Of a DNA stretch of 10,365 bases, positions 1 to 5,992 are shown piece after piece. The stretch is from Gammaproteobacteria bacterium (GTDB lineage: Bacteria > Pseudomonadota > Gammaproteobacteria > Steroidobacterales > Woeseiaceae): contig DAOWGY010000166.1 in NCBI GenBank assembly GCA_030641695.1, forward strand, positions 1-10,365, written 5' to 3'. The notes beneath the pieces were generated by a model. It was not told the DNA's origin and did no database searches. It saw nothing but the letters and a program-made list of their open reading frames with translations. A program made the translations under genes and the position numbers. Each line of letters opens with the position of its first letter. The stretch's first letter is position 1.

Positions 1-1
1 C

Positions 2-160
2 CAGTATCTGAACGAGATCAGCAGTATCACGATCCTGATGCTCATGGTTGTGGCGCTGATCGCGGGACAGACCACCGCGGCCAACTCGGCCAATGCGGCG
101 GATGCGGACAAGGCAAGGCGCGTTGAACACAGCATCGTGCTGCACTTCCCCGGGGACTGA
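2..160 (+). CDS. 3' end of an unidentified gene (partial)
   Basis: The frame is open from the left edge to a TGA at 158-160 and gives 52 residues. They contain a hydrophobic stretch (ITILMLMVVALIAG) followed by an Ala/Asn/Asp-rich segment and a short polar tail ending in HFPGD. This could be the last membrane segment and tail of a membrane protein cut by the window edge. Alternatively, an internal ATG at 38-40 would give a 40-residue peptide with a signal-like start. I do not recognise the family. A strong terminator follows 66 bases after the stop, which supports this being the true 3' end of a transcribed gene. Confidence 0.45.
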   Translation, partial: QYLNEISSITILMLMVVALIAGQTTAANSANAADADKARRVEHSIVLHFPGD

Positions 161-226
161 CCAGGTGATTTTTCCAACAGGTTCATTTTCCGTCACCAAG
201 GCGAGTACAGTAGCGACGGAGTTGTT

Positions 227-260
227 GCGCCGGCCTGCGAGCGCGGGCCGGCGCCTTTTT
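227..260 (+). terminator. Rho-independent terminator after the first gene
   Basis: A perfect 9-bp GC-only stem (GCGCCGGCC at 227-235 pairs with GGCCGGCGC at 246-254) encloses a 10-base loop and is followed by CTTTTTG at 255-261. It insulates the upstream partial gene from the GntR operon, so the operon probably has its own promoter in 261-321. A TTGACG at 289-294 could be a -35 element, but I see no convincing -10 at the right distance. Confidence 0.85.
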
Positions 261-321
261 GTGCGCCACGAAGTCACTCGATGTCGGGTTGACGATGGCA
301 TTGGCGAGTAGTGGGGTCTCG

Positions 322-705
322 ATGGATCCGAATTGGAGCGAAGATTTACCGATTTATCGTCAGCTACGCGATCGCGTAGTAGCGATGATTCTTGAGGGCG
401 TACTCGGCGATGGCGACGCCTTGCCGTCTGTGCGCAATGTTGCGGCAGAGTACCGGCTCAATCCGCTCACCGTGCTCAAGGGTTACCAGGAACTTGTGGA
501 CGAAGGCCTCGTCGAGAAAAAGCGCGGTCGCGGCATGTTCGTCACTGATGGCGCACGGCGGCAGCTGTTCAAAGACGAGCGCCAACGATTCATCGATAAG
601 GAGTGGCCGAAGGTGCTGCAAACGATCGAACGGCTGGGGCTCGACGCTGTCGAGCTACTCGAAAACGCGAAGCAGTCAGGGAATACAGGGGGCGACGATG
701 ACTAG
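322..705 (+). CDS. GntR-family transcriptional regulator, YtrA subfamily
   Basis: A 127-residue one-domain regulator. Residues 9-75 form the GntR winged helix: PIYRQLRDRVVAMILEGVL, then the recognition region LPSVRNVAAEYRLNPLTVLKGYQELVDEGLVEKKRGRGMFV. The rest is a short helical tail with no FadR- or UTRA-type effector domain, as is typical of YtrA proteins. The start is placed at the ATG at 322 because the protein then begins MDPNWSEDLPIYRQL, as family members do; a longer frame from 259 adds unconserved residues. The gene overlaps the following ABC ATPase by 8 bases (698-705). YtrA-type regulators usually repress their own ABC-transporter operon and respond to envelope-active compounds. That role is inferred here from family and position; the effector is unknown. 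Confidence 0.9.
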   Translation: MDPNWSEDLPIYRQLRDRVVAMILEGVLGDGDALPSVRNVAAEYRLNPLTVLKGYQELVDEGLVEKKRGRGMFVTDGARRQLFKDERQRFIDKEWPKVLQTIERLGLDAVELLENAKQSGNTGGDDD

Positions 706-1561
706 CCTGGTAACAGCTCGCGGAGTATCGAAGCAATTCGGCCGCGTTTGCGCCGTCGATGACGTCAGTTTCGAAATCGAGAAGGGCAGAATCATGGGTC
801 TCATCGGCCCGAACGGGGCAGGCAAGACGACATTATTGAAGGCCCTGCTTGGTCTGACAGATTGTGACGGCGAGTTGTCCGTTCTTGGTCTGGATCCTTT
901 CAGGCAGCGCAAGGAACTCATGCGGAACATCTGTTTCATCGCTGATGTGGCCGTATTGCCACGCTGGATTCGTGTGGGTCAGCTATTGGATTTCGTGGAA
1001 TCCGTGCATCCCAACTTTTCGCGCGAGAAGGCCGAAGCACTGCTGAAGAAGACCAAGGTCGATAAGCGAAGGGACTCGAAGGTTCGTGAATTGTCGAAAG
1101 GCATGGTGGCGCAATTGCACCTGTCGATTATCGCCGCAATCGACGCCAAGCTGCTGGTCCTTGATGAACCGACCCTGGGACTCGACATCATTTTCCGAAA
1201 GGAGTTTTACGCGAACCTGCTCTCGGACTACTTCGATGAGGAACGCACTATTCTCGTTACTACGCATCAGGTTGAGGAAATCGAGAACATCCTGACCGAC
1301 ATCATGTTCATCAATGATGGGCGCATCATTCTCGATGAGACGATGGATGCGCTTGCCGAAAGCTACGTTGAACTGATGACGTCAGGCGAGCAGGCGGACA
1401 AGGCTCGAAATTTGGGGCCGATTGCTGAACGGGACATCTTCGGCAAGAAGATCATGTTGTTCGAGAAACCGAATCGGCAGCGTCTCGCGGAACTCGGTGA
1501 ACTGCATACGCCTTCAGTGGCCGATCTGTTCGTCGCCAAGATCAAAGGAGTCGCAGCATGA
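698..1561 (+). CDS. ABC transporter ATP-binding protein (YtrB/CcmA-like)
   Basis: A 287-residue nucleotide-binding subunit. Visible motifs are Walker A GPNGAGKT (37-44), Walker B LLVLDEP (152-158) and the switch histidine in VTTHQ (H190). The signature is ELSKGM (131-136) instead of LSGGQ, and the usual Q-loop glutamine is replaced in the stretch CFIADV (79-84). Both deviations are common in this exporter subfamily. Residues after about 225 form a C-terminal extension. The start ATG at 698 lies inside the end of the regulator gene, and the stop overlaps the permease start as ATGA (1558-1561). An open frame running further upstream (from 392) is only the shadow of the GntR gene. The protein probably pairs with the next gene's product to make an exporter. 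The substrate cannot be read from sequence. Confidence 0.93.
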   Translation: MTSLVTARGVSKQFGRVCAVDDVSFEIEKGRIMGLIGPNGAGKTTLLKALLGLTDCDGELSVLGLDPFRQRKELMRNICFIADVAVLPRWIRVGQLLDFVESVHPNFSREKAEALLKKTKVDKRRDSKVRELSKGMVAQLHLSIIAAIDAKLLVLDEPTLGLDIIFRKEFYANLLSDYFDEERTILVTTHQVEEIENILTDIMFINDGRIILDETMDALAESYVELMTSGEQADKARNLGPIAERDIFGKKIMLFEKPNRQRLAELGELHTPSVADLFVAKIKGVAA

Positions 1562-2475
1562 TTGCGAACCAGTTTGCACTTGTCAGGCGCGAAATCTGGG
1601 AGCATCGATCAATCTATATTGTGCCGATGGTCGTGGCGATCATTATGTCGGTCACCATGCTTGCTGTCGTGATTGGTGCATCAGCCTTCAACAAGGAGAT
1701 TGAGGCAGCCATTTTCGGGGCATCCAATTTAGTGGGTGACGCCGAGCGCCGATTCGCACTGACCGGGTTCTTTGCAGCCACTTCCTGGATCTTCCTGGTT
1801 GCCCTCGCGATCCTGACAGTTTTCTACTCGCTTGACGCTTTGTACGGCGAACGCAAGGACAAGAGCATCCTGTTCTGGCGCTCGCTGCCGGTCACCGATG
1901 CCGAGACGATTATCTCGAAGCTGTTGACGGCCGTATTGTTGCTGCCGCTGGTCACTGTCGCCGCGATCATCGCCACGCATTTCGCCAATCTGATTATTTT
2001 CAGCATCTGGGTGATGGTCAAGGGAGGCAACGCGGCGCACCTGATCTGGGGGTCCCTGGCGCTGTTCGATAACTGGCTTGCCGCACTCATAGTAACGCTG
2101 GCGAGTGCCGTGTGGATGTCACCTTTCGTCGGTTGGTTCCTGTTTGTGTCCGCCTTCACCAAGCGTATGCCGCTCCTGATGGCATTCATGCCGCTCATCC
2201 TGATCCCGTTGATCGAATTCATCGCGTTTCGGTCCCATTACTTCGCCGACGCTGTCGGTGGACGTGGGGACATGATGCCGTTGTTCCGTGGTACAGATCT
2301 GGAAGGTTTCTTCGACGAAGAACGCCTGCGGGTCAATGAGGAGGTGATCAGCCTGCTTGGCCACCTCGACGTCGGTCAGTTCCTGGTCAGCCCGTCCTTG
2401 TGGGCCGGCCTGGTTGTCTGCGGACTGTTTACCACCGCCGCAATCTACATACGGCGATATCGCGACGAGTCGTGA
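1558..2475 (+). CDS. ABC-2 type transporter permease
   Basis: A 305-residue integral membrane protein with about six hydrophobic segments, at roughly residues 20-41, 70-95, 123-155, 165-198, 205-222 and 282-298. The first loop contains YSLDALYGERKDKSILFWRS, a pattern common in ABC-2 permeases partnered with CcmA/YtrB-type ATPases (drives, then folds, a paired exporter). A long extracytoplasmic or loop segment (about 225-275) sits before the last helix. A good ribosome site AAAGGAG (1544-1550) lies seven bases before the ATG, and the start overlaps the ATPase stop, which implies translational coupling. Only one permease gene is present, so the transporter is probably a homodimer of this subunit with two ATPase copies (inference). 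The stop lies three bases from the convergent pspF stop, with no room for a separate terminator. Confidence 0.9.
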   Translation: MIANQFALVRREIWEHRSIYIVPMVVAIIMSVTMLAVVIGASAFNKEIEAAIFGASNLVGDAERRFALTGFFAATSWIFLVALAILTVFYSLDALYGERKDKSILFWRSLPVTDAETIISKLLTAVLLLPLVTVAAIIATHFANLIIFSIWVMVKGGNAAHLIWGSLALFDNWLAALIVTLASAVWMSPFVGWFLFVSAFTKRMPLLMAFMPLILIPLIEFIAFRSHYFADAVGGRGDMMPLFRGTDLEGFFDEERLRVNEEVISLLGHLDVGQFLVSPSLWAGLVVCGLFTTAAIYIRRYRDES

Positions 2476-2478
2476 CTG

Positions 2479-3489
2479 TTACGGTTGCGCGCTAATGCCG
2501 TGTTTGCGCAGTTTGCCGCGAAACTGGTGATAACTCAGTCCCAGCAGATCCGCCGCCATCTTTTGATTGAAGCGCGCTTTTTCGAGTGCCGCCCGCAGAA
2601 ATTCACGCTCCGTATCTTTCAGTCGCTCCGTTAGCTGCATTGGCAACAACGGGGTCCGCTTCTTTCGTGGCCTGCCTGTCATTGCCGACGGTGGTGCGGC
2701 GACCTGAAACGGCGAATCAAACGGGTCGAACGCAATCTCGGTGATGAGCTTTTCAGTATCCGCTTCGCGATACACGGATCGCTCCACCGTGTTCTTGAGT
2801 TCACGAACATTACCGGGCCAGTCATGCCGCAGCAGCGATGACGAGGCACGCGGACCGAAGCCCGGAAACAGCTCGCGCTTCAGTTCGCTGGTCATGTTGA
2901 TCGCAAACGCGTAGGCGAGTGGCAAAATGTCTTCGATGCGCTCTCTCAACGGCGGCACCGTGATGACATCGAAAGCAAGCCGGTCGAGGAGGTCCCTGCG
3001 GAATTTCCCGTCTGCCGCGAGTTGCCGCAGATCTGCGTTCGTCGAGCCGACGATCCTGACGTCGACATGAAATGTCTGATTGCCTCCGACGCGCTGAATC
3101 TCCCCGTACTCGATGACGCGCAGTATTTTTTCCTGCATCCGTAATGTAATCGTTGCCAGTTCATCGAGAATCAACGTGCCACCGTCCGCGCGCTCGAAGT
3201 GCCCGACATGTGTCTTGACGGCACCCGTGAAAGCGCCTTCCTCGTGCCCGAACAGCTCTGACTCCAGGATGGATTCCGTCAGCGCCGCACAGTTGACCTT
3301 GACGACGCTGGCTTCCCAGCGTCGTGACAGGTAGTGCAGTCGCGAAGCGATCAATTCCTTGCCCGTGCCGCGCTCGCCGACAACTAGAACCGGCTTCGAC
3401 AGTGGGGCTGCCCGCGATACGTGCTCGAGCATTTCGAGGAATACCGGCGCCTCACCGATAATCGTTTGTGCAGGACGGTCCGAAAACAT
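2479..3489 (-). CDS. pspF: PspF, sigma54-dependent activator of the phage shock operon
   Basis: A 336-residue AAA+ enhancer-binding protein without a receiver domain, close in length to E. coli PspF (325). It shows Walker A GERGTGKE (38-45), the sigma54-contacting loop GAFTGA (85-90), Walker B GGTLILDE (103-110) and a C-terminal Fis-type helix-turn-helix (about 308-330, NQKMAADLLGLSYHQFRGKL). Trp58 in SRRWE matches E. coli Trp56, the residue through which PspA inhibits PspF, so negative control is probably retained. The start at 3489 aligns with E. coli PspF to within two residues. No clear ribosome site precedes it, which suggests low expression. It is transcribed divergently from pspA and shares the control region. 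It should hydrolyse ATP to open the sigma54 promoter at 3624-3639. Confidence 0.96.
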   Translation of the reverse strand: MFSDRPAQTIIGEAPVFLEMLEHVSRAAPLSKPVLVVGERGTGKELIASRLHYLSRRWEASVVKVNCAALTESILESELFGHEEGAFTGAVKTHVGHFERADGGTLILDELATITLRMQEKILRVIEYGEIQRVGGNQTFHVDVRIVGSTNADLRQLAADGKFRRDLLDRLAFDVITVPPLRERIEDILPLAYAFAINMTSELKRELFPGFGPRASSSLLRHDWPGNVRELKNTVERSVYREADTEKLITEIAFDPFDSPFQVAAPPSAMTGRPRKKRTPLLPMQLTERLKDTEREFLRAALEKARFNQKMAADLLGLSYHQFRGKLRKHGISAQP

Positions 3490-3494
3490 TGGCG

Positions 3495-3527
3495 AATTAG
3501 ACTACATAGCGGCTAATAACGCTAATT
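3495..3527. promoter_or_regulatory. Candidate PspF upstream activating site
   Basis: An AT-rich block between pspF and pspA. AATTAG (3495-3500) and CTAATT (3522-3527) form an inverted repeat, and CTAAT occurs twice at a 9-base step (3513-3517 and 3522-3526). Relative to the predicted pspA start (about 3650) the block lies near -155 to -123. That overlaps or lies slightly upstream of where PspF sites sit in enterobacteria. It also lies just upstream of the pspF start, so binding could repress pspF itself, as known in E. coli. The assignment rests on position and symmetry, not on a matched consensus. Confidence 0.4.
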
Positions 3528-3592
3528 ATTGGTGAAAACAACCAAATCCTGATCCCCGCAGAAGCCGGCAAAAAACGCAGTTACTCTATTTG

Positions 3593-3605
3593 AATCAATA
3601 ACTTA
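3593..3605 (+). promoter_or_regulatory. IHF binding site
   Basis: AATCAATAACTTA matches the IHF consensus WATCAANNNNTTR at every defined position. It sits at about -57 to -45 from the predicted pspA start, between the candidate PspF sites and the sigma54 promoter. This is where IHF bends DNA to bring PspF to the polymerase in E. coli. The placement strengthens both this call and the promoter call. Confidence 0.8.
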
Positions 3606-3623
3606 AGCGCAAACCACAGGTCT

Positions 3624-3639
3624 TGGCACGGATACTGCA
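3624..3639 (+). promoter_or_regulatory. Sigma54 (RpoN) promoter of the psp operon
   Basis: TGGCACGGATACTGCA matches the sigma54 pattern TGGCACGNNNNTTGCA except for one base in the -12 box. The invariant GG (3625-3626) and GC (3637-3638) are separated by the required 10 bases. Transcription should start near 3650, leaving a leader of about 30 bases with a ribosome site GAGGA (3668-3672) before the pspA ATG at 3680. Confidence 0.92.
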
Positions 3640-3679
3640 AAAACTACAGGGACATTCACCCAATCACGAGGACAGTTTC

Positions 3680-4366
3680 ATGGGTATTTTCACGAGATTC
3701 AGTGACATCGTGAACTCCAATATCAATGCGATTCTGGACAAGGCAGAAGATCCCGAGAAGATCGTCCGCCTGATGATCCAGGAAATGGAGGACACGCTGG
3801 TCGAGGTTCGCTCGGCCGCCGCCCGCTCGATCGCCGACAAGAAAGACCTCAATCGCAAGCTCGAGTCACTCGACTCCGAGTTGCGCGACTGGGATGCCAA
3901 GGCCGAACTGGCTATGCGCAAAGGCCGCGAAGATCTTGCCAAAGCGGCGCTGGTGGAGAAATCACGAGCGCAGGGCGCCGTCGACGCGCTCAAGGCGGAT
4001 TACGAGGCTGTCGACGACGGCCTTGCCAAACTCAATGAAGACATTGCACGCCTCGAGGCAAAACTGCTGGATGCCAAAGCGCGCCAAAAAGCGCTGCTCG
4101 CACGGCACAAGACAGCCAACAGCCGTCTGGCGGCACGCAAGAAGATCCACGACTACAAGATAGAAGATGCGATGGTACGCTTTGAGCAATACACGCGACG
4201 AATCGATGACGTCGAAGGCCGCATCGAAGCTTACGACCTGGGATTGCCGAAAGATCTCAATCACGAGTTCGCCGGTCTGGAAGCCGAAGAATCGGTTCAA
4301 AAGGAGCTCGACGAACTCAAGCGGCGGGTCTCCGGGGAACAGAAACAAGTGGCCGGGGCGGAGTAG
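3680..4366 (+). CDS. pspA: PspA, phage shock protein A
   Basis: A 228-residue PspA/IM30 (ESCRT-III-like) protein; E. coli PspA has 222. The N-terminal amphipathic membrane helix is MGIFTRFSDIVNSNINAIL (1-19), followed by the conserved EDPEKIVRLMIQEMEDTL block (23-40, including Pro25) and a long helical coiled coil to about residue 185. A shorter acidic C-terminal helix follows. The start is the ATG at 3680; a TTG-initiated extension from 3623 would run through the sigma54 promoter and is rejected. The family role is dual: inhibiting PspF in unstressed cells, and forming membrane-bound scaffolds that limit proton leakage during stress. It is the first gene of the operon; pspB starts seven bases after its stop. 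Confidence 0.97.
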   Translation: MGIFTRFSDIVNSNINAILDKAEDPEKIVRLMIQEMEDTLVEVRSAAARSIADKKDLNRKLESLDSELRDWDAKAELAMRKGREDLAKAALVEKSRAQGAVDALKADYEAVDDGLAKLNEDIARLEAKLLDAKARQKALLARHKTANSRLAARKKIHDYKIEDAMVRFEQYTRRIDDVEGRIEAYDLGLPKDLNHEFAGLEAEESVQKELDELKRRVSGEQKQVAGAE

Positions 4367-4372
4367 CCGTCA

Positions 4373-4600
4373 ATGACTGAACTCGTTGCGCTCGCGGTCA
4401 TTCTGTTCCTGACGATCGTCGCACCACTGATTGTCATCTTTTATTTCATTACCCGATGGAAGCAGACTCGCGAAATTTCCGGCGACGACGAGCGCATGCT
4501 CGAAGAGTTGTGGGCTCTGTCGCAGCGACTCGAAGATCGCATCGAGACGCTGGAAAGGATCCTCGACGATGAACCAACTTCACACAGGAGGCAACAATGA
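4373..4600 (+). CDS. pspB: PspB, envelope stress membrane protein
   Basis: A 75-residue protein with one N-terminal membrane helix (about 4-28), a basic junction (RWKQTR) and a cytoplasmic coiled coil. The coiled coil ends RLEDRIETLERILDDEP, a close match to the RIQSLESILDAEHP end of E. coli PspB. PspB and PspC form the inner-membrane sensor that draws PspA off PspF. The ribosome site GGAG at 4360-4363 lies at the end of pspA. The stop overlaps the next start codon (ATGA, 4597-4600). Confidence 0.93.
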   Translation: MTELVALAVILFLTIVAPLIVIFYFITRWKQTREISGDDERMLEELWALSQRLEDRIETLERILDDEPTSHRRQQ

Positions 4601-4890
4601 GGCAAAGCGCCTGGAATATCGATTACGGCCCGTTTCGCGGTTTCTACCGTGACCGTGAGAATGGCTGGATATTCGGTGTGTGCGCGGGGCTGGCCGATCG
4701 CTTCAACCTGCAGCTAAGCGCGGTACGTATCGTCGCCGTAATCAGCCTGTTCGTATTTTTCTGGCTTACGACCGCCATCTACATTGCCGCTACAATACTC
4801 ATCCGGGAAAAGCCGTTGATTTACTCGGGCGAGCGCAGTGAAAATGAGTTTTGGCGTCGTTACCATCGTAGCCAGTGGAGGCAGCAATGA
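4597..4890 (+). CDS. Short PspC-domain membrane protein
   Basis: A 97-residue protein with one PspC domain. Residues 17-35 (FYRDRENGWIFGVCAGLAD) carry the GVCAGLAD hallmark, followed by RFNLQLSAVRIVAVISLFVFFWLTTAIYIAATIL with two closely spaced hydrophobic segments. A short basic C-terminal tail (RRYHRSQWRQQ) follows. Unlike the downstream PspC it lacks the coiled-coil tail with the ERYVTS-type motif, so it probably is a paralogue specialised for membrane sensing rather than the orthologue of E. coli PspC. It is translationally coupled to pspB by ATGA overlap, has a strong AGGAGG ribosome site (4586-4591), and overlaps the next gene in the same way (4887-4890). Confidence 0.88.
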   Translation: MRQSAWNIDYGPFRGFYRDRENGWIFGVCAGLADRFNLQLSAVRIVAVISLFVFFWLTTAIYIAATILIREKPLIYSGERSENEFWRRYHRSQWRQQ

Positions 4891-5276
4891 GCACCTATGC
4901 GTCAATGCGGAACCGGCGCTTCTATCGCAATGCGGACAAGGCAATGCTGGGTGGCGTGTGCGCCGGTATCGCTGACTATTTCGGCTTCAATCTGTGCGTG
5001 ACACGCGTGCTGGCATTGATCGCCTTCTTTGCGATGCCACTAACGGCGATCGGCTATCTGGCGCTCGTCCTGCTGATTCCCAGTATGTCGGCCAGGGATC
5101 TGCCGCAACCCGTCGACCCCGCGTTTCGCAAGGCGGTCCGGTCGTCGCCAACTCAGACCATGAGTGACATGCGCGGACGCTTCAAATCTCTCGACAGGCG
5201 CCTGGCGCGAATCGAAAAATACGTTACCTCGTCTCGCTATCAACTCGACCGAGAGTTTGACCGTCTGAAGGACTAA
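4887..5276 (+). CDS. pspC: PspC, envelope stress membrane protein
   Basis: A 129-residue PspC family protein. The PspC domain covers about residues 8-66, with LGGVCAGIADYFG and a hydrophobic segment ending in LALVLLIPSM. A linker leads to a C-terminal coiled coil, LDRRLARIEKYVTSSRYQLD (about 102-121). This tail matches the end of E. coli PspC (MERYVTSDTFTLRSRF), so this copy is the likely orthologue. The start is ATG 4887, preceded by GGAGG (4877-4881); the frame can be read from a GTG at 4875, but that codon lies on the ribosome site. The cytoplasmic part is expected to bind PspB and PspA. Confidence 0.92.
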   Translation: MSTYASMRNRRFYRNADKAMLGGVCAGIADYFGFNLCVTRVLALIAFFAMPLTAIGYLALVLLIPSMSARDLPQPVDPAFRKAVRSSPTQTMSDMRGRFKSLDRRLARIEKYVTSSRYQLDREFDRLKD

Positions 5277-5302
5277 TCGATAAACAGTCAAGGGAATCGT
5301 TG

Positions 5303-5521
5303 ATGAACAATATGGTTTTTGTCCTTTGTATCATTTCCATCGTGCTCGCCGCGAATACGGTGCAGCAGTATCTGAAGCTGCGCCATAAAAAAGAAGCGAA
5401 TAGTACGGTTGCCGATGAAACGCAGGCCCAACTCGACGAGTTGGAGGAGCGTATTCGGGTTCTTGAGAGAATCGTCACCGAAAACAAGTTTGACCTGCGG
5501 CAGGAGATCAATAAGCTGTGA
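5303..5521 (+). CDS. Small PspB-like membrane/coiled-coil protein with a PspC-like tail
   Basis: A 72-residue protein with an N-terminal membrane helix (about 3-19, NMVFVLCIISIVLAANT), a basic stop-transfer (KLRHKK) and a charged coiled coil. The layout is that of PspB, and LDELEERIRVLERIV resembles the PspB end. The last 25 residues (VLERIVTENKFDLRQEINKL) instead follow the spacing of the PspC tail (IEKYVTSSRYQLDREFDRL). The start is ATG 5303 with AAGGGA (5290-5295) upstream; a TTG at 5300 is less likely. It lies 26 bases after pspC in the same direction with no terminator between, so it probably belongs to the psp transcript. Inference: an extra subunit of the PspB/PspC sensor complex. I know no established name for it. 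Confidence 0.8.
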   Translation: MNNMVFVLCIISIVLAANTVQQYLKLRHKKEANSTVADETQAQLDELEERIRVLERIVTENKFDLRQEINKL

Positions 5522-5524
5522 CGC

Positions 5525-5989
5525 ATGAAAACCCCGTCATCGCCGCCCGATCTTGCGCTGATACTTGACGCGTTCGGTCTGGATGTTCGCGGCCTCGAAA
5601 TTCTGTCGATAGTCTCGCCGTCACAGGATTTCCCCGGGGCGGCAGCAGTCCACGAATTGAAAGAATTGCGCCATGCTGATGGCATCCCACAGACATTGCG
5701 CGCGGATCTCGGAATCGTGGTCGGTCAACTCGAAACCATGACACGCTTCGAGGGCATGCAACTCTTATCGCGCTTGCGCGACATTCATTGCACTAGGGTG
5801 CTGCTCGTATACGAGGGCAATGAGTGGTCGCGCGACGAGTTGCTCGCGCTGGGTTACCTGGAAATAAAACGCCCGTCAGGCGACGGGCGTTGTTATTTGT
5901 TTGACCCGGACCTCTTCAATCAACCGCGGGACTGGAATAATCCCTCGAACTGGGCAAACCCGGAAAACTTTCGTAAATATCGCTGGTAG
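5525..5989 (+). CDS. Conserved protein of unknown function (possibly DUF6231)
   Basis: A 154-residue soluble protein with no signal peptide or membrane helix. The middle (ADLGIVVGQLETMTRFEGMQ, then LLSRLRDIHCTRVLLVYEG) has the alternating strand/helix pattern of a Rossmann-type or degenerate methyltransferase-like fold, but I see no intact SAM-binding glycine motif. The end is aromatic and Asn-rich (DWNNPSNWANPENFRKYRW). It resembles a family I recall as DUF6231 in Pseudomonas and relatives; that link is from memory and uncertain. It starts three bases after the preceding stop, so it is likely the last gene of the psp transcript. A perfect hairpin is embedded in its coding sequence (5868-5891). 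Its stop is three bases from the convergent gene's stop. Confidence 0.8.
   Translation: MKTPSSPPDLALILDAFGLDVRGLEILSIVSPSQDFPGAAAVHELKELRHADGIPQTLRADLGIVVGQLETMTRFEGMQLLSRLRDIHCTRVLLVYEGNEWSRDELLALGYLEIKRPSGDGRCYLFDPDLFNQPRDWNNPSNWANPENFRKYRW
5862..5891 (-). terminator. Terminator hairpin inside the coding sequence of the convergent gene
   Basis: A perfect 10-bp stem (AACGCCCGTC 5868-5877, GACGGGCGTT 5882-5891) closes a four-base loop. Read on the minus strand it is followed by TTTTATTTC, a good U-tract, and lies about 100 bases beyond the stop of the minus-strand gene at 5993-6367. On the plus strand the tract after the stem (GTTATTTGTTT) is weaker. It encodes the segment KRPSGDGRCY of the plus-strand protein. 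Confidence 0.7.
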
Positions 5990-5992
5990 CGA

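Noticed and set aside
392..697. Upstream extension of the ABC ATPase frame to 392
   Set aside because: This is the out-of-frame shadow of the GntR gene; ATG 698 gives the normal family N-terminus.
3623..3679. A 19-residue N-terminal extension of PspA from a TTG at 3623
   Set aside because: It overlaps the sigma54 promoter and would lie upstream of the predicted transcript start; the ATG at 3680 gives the conserved PspA N-terminus with a ribosome site.
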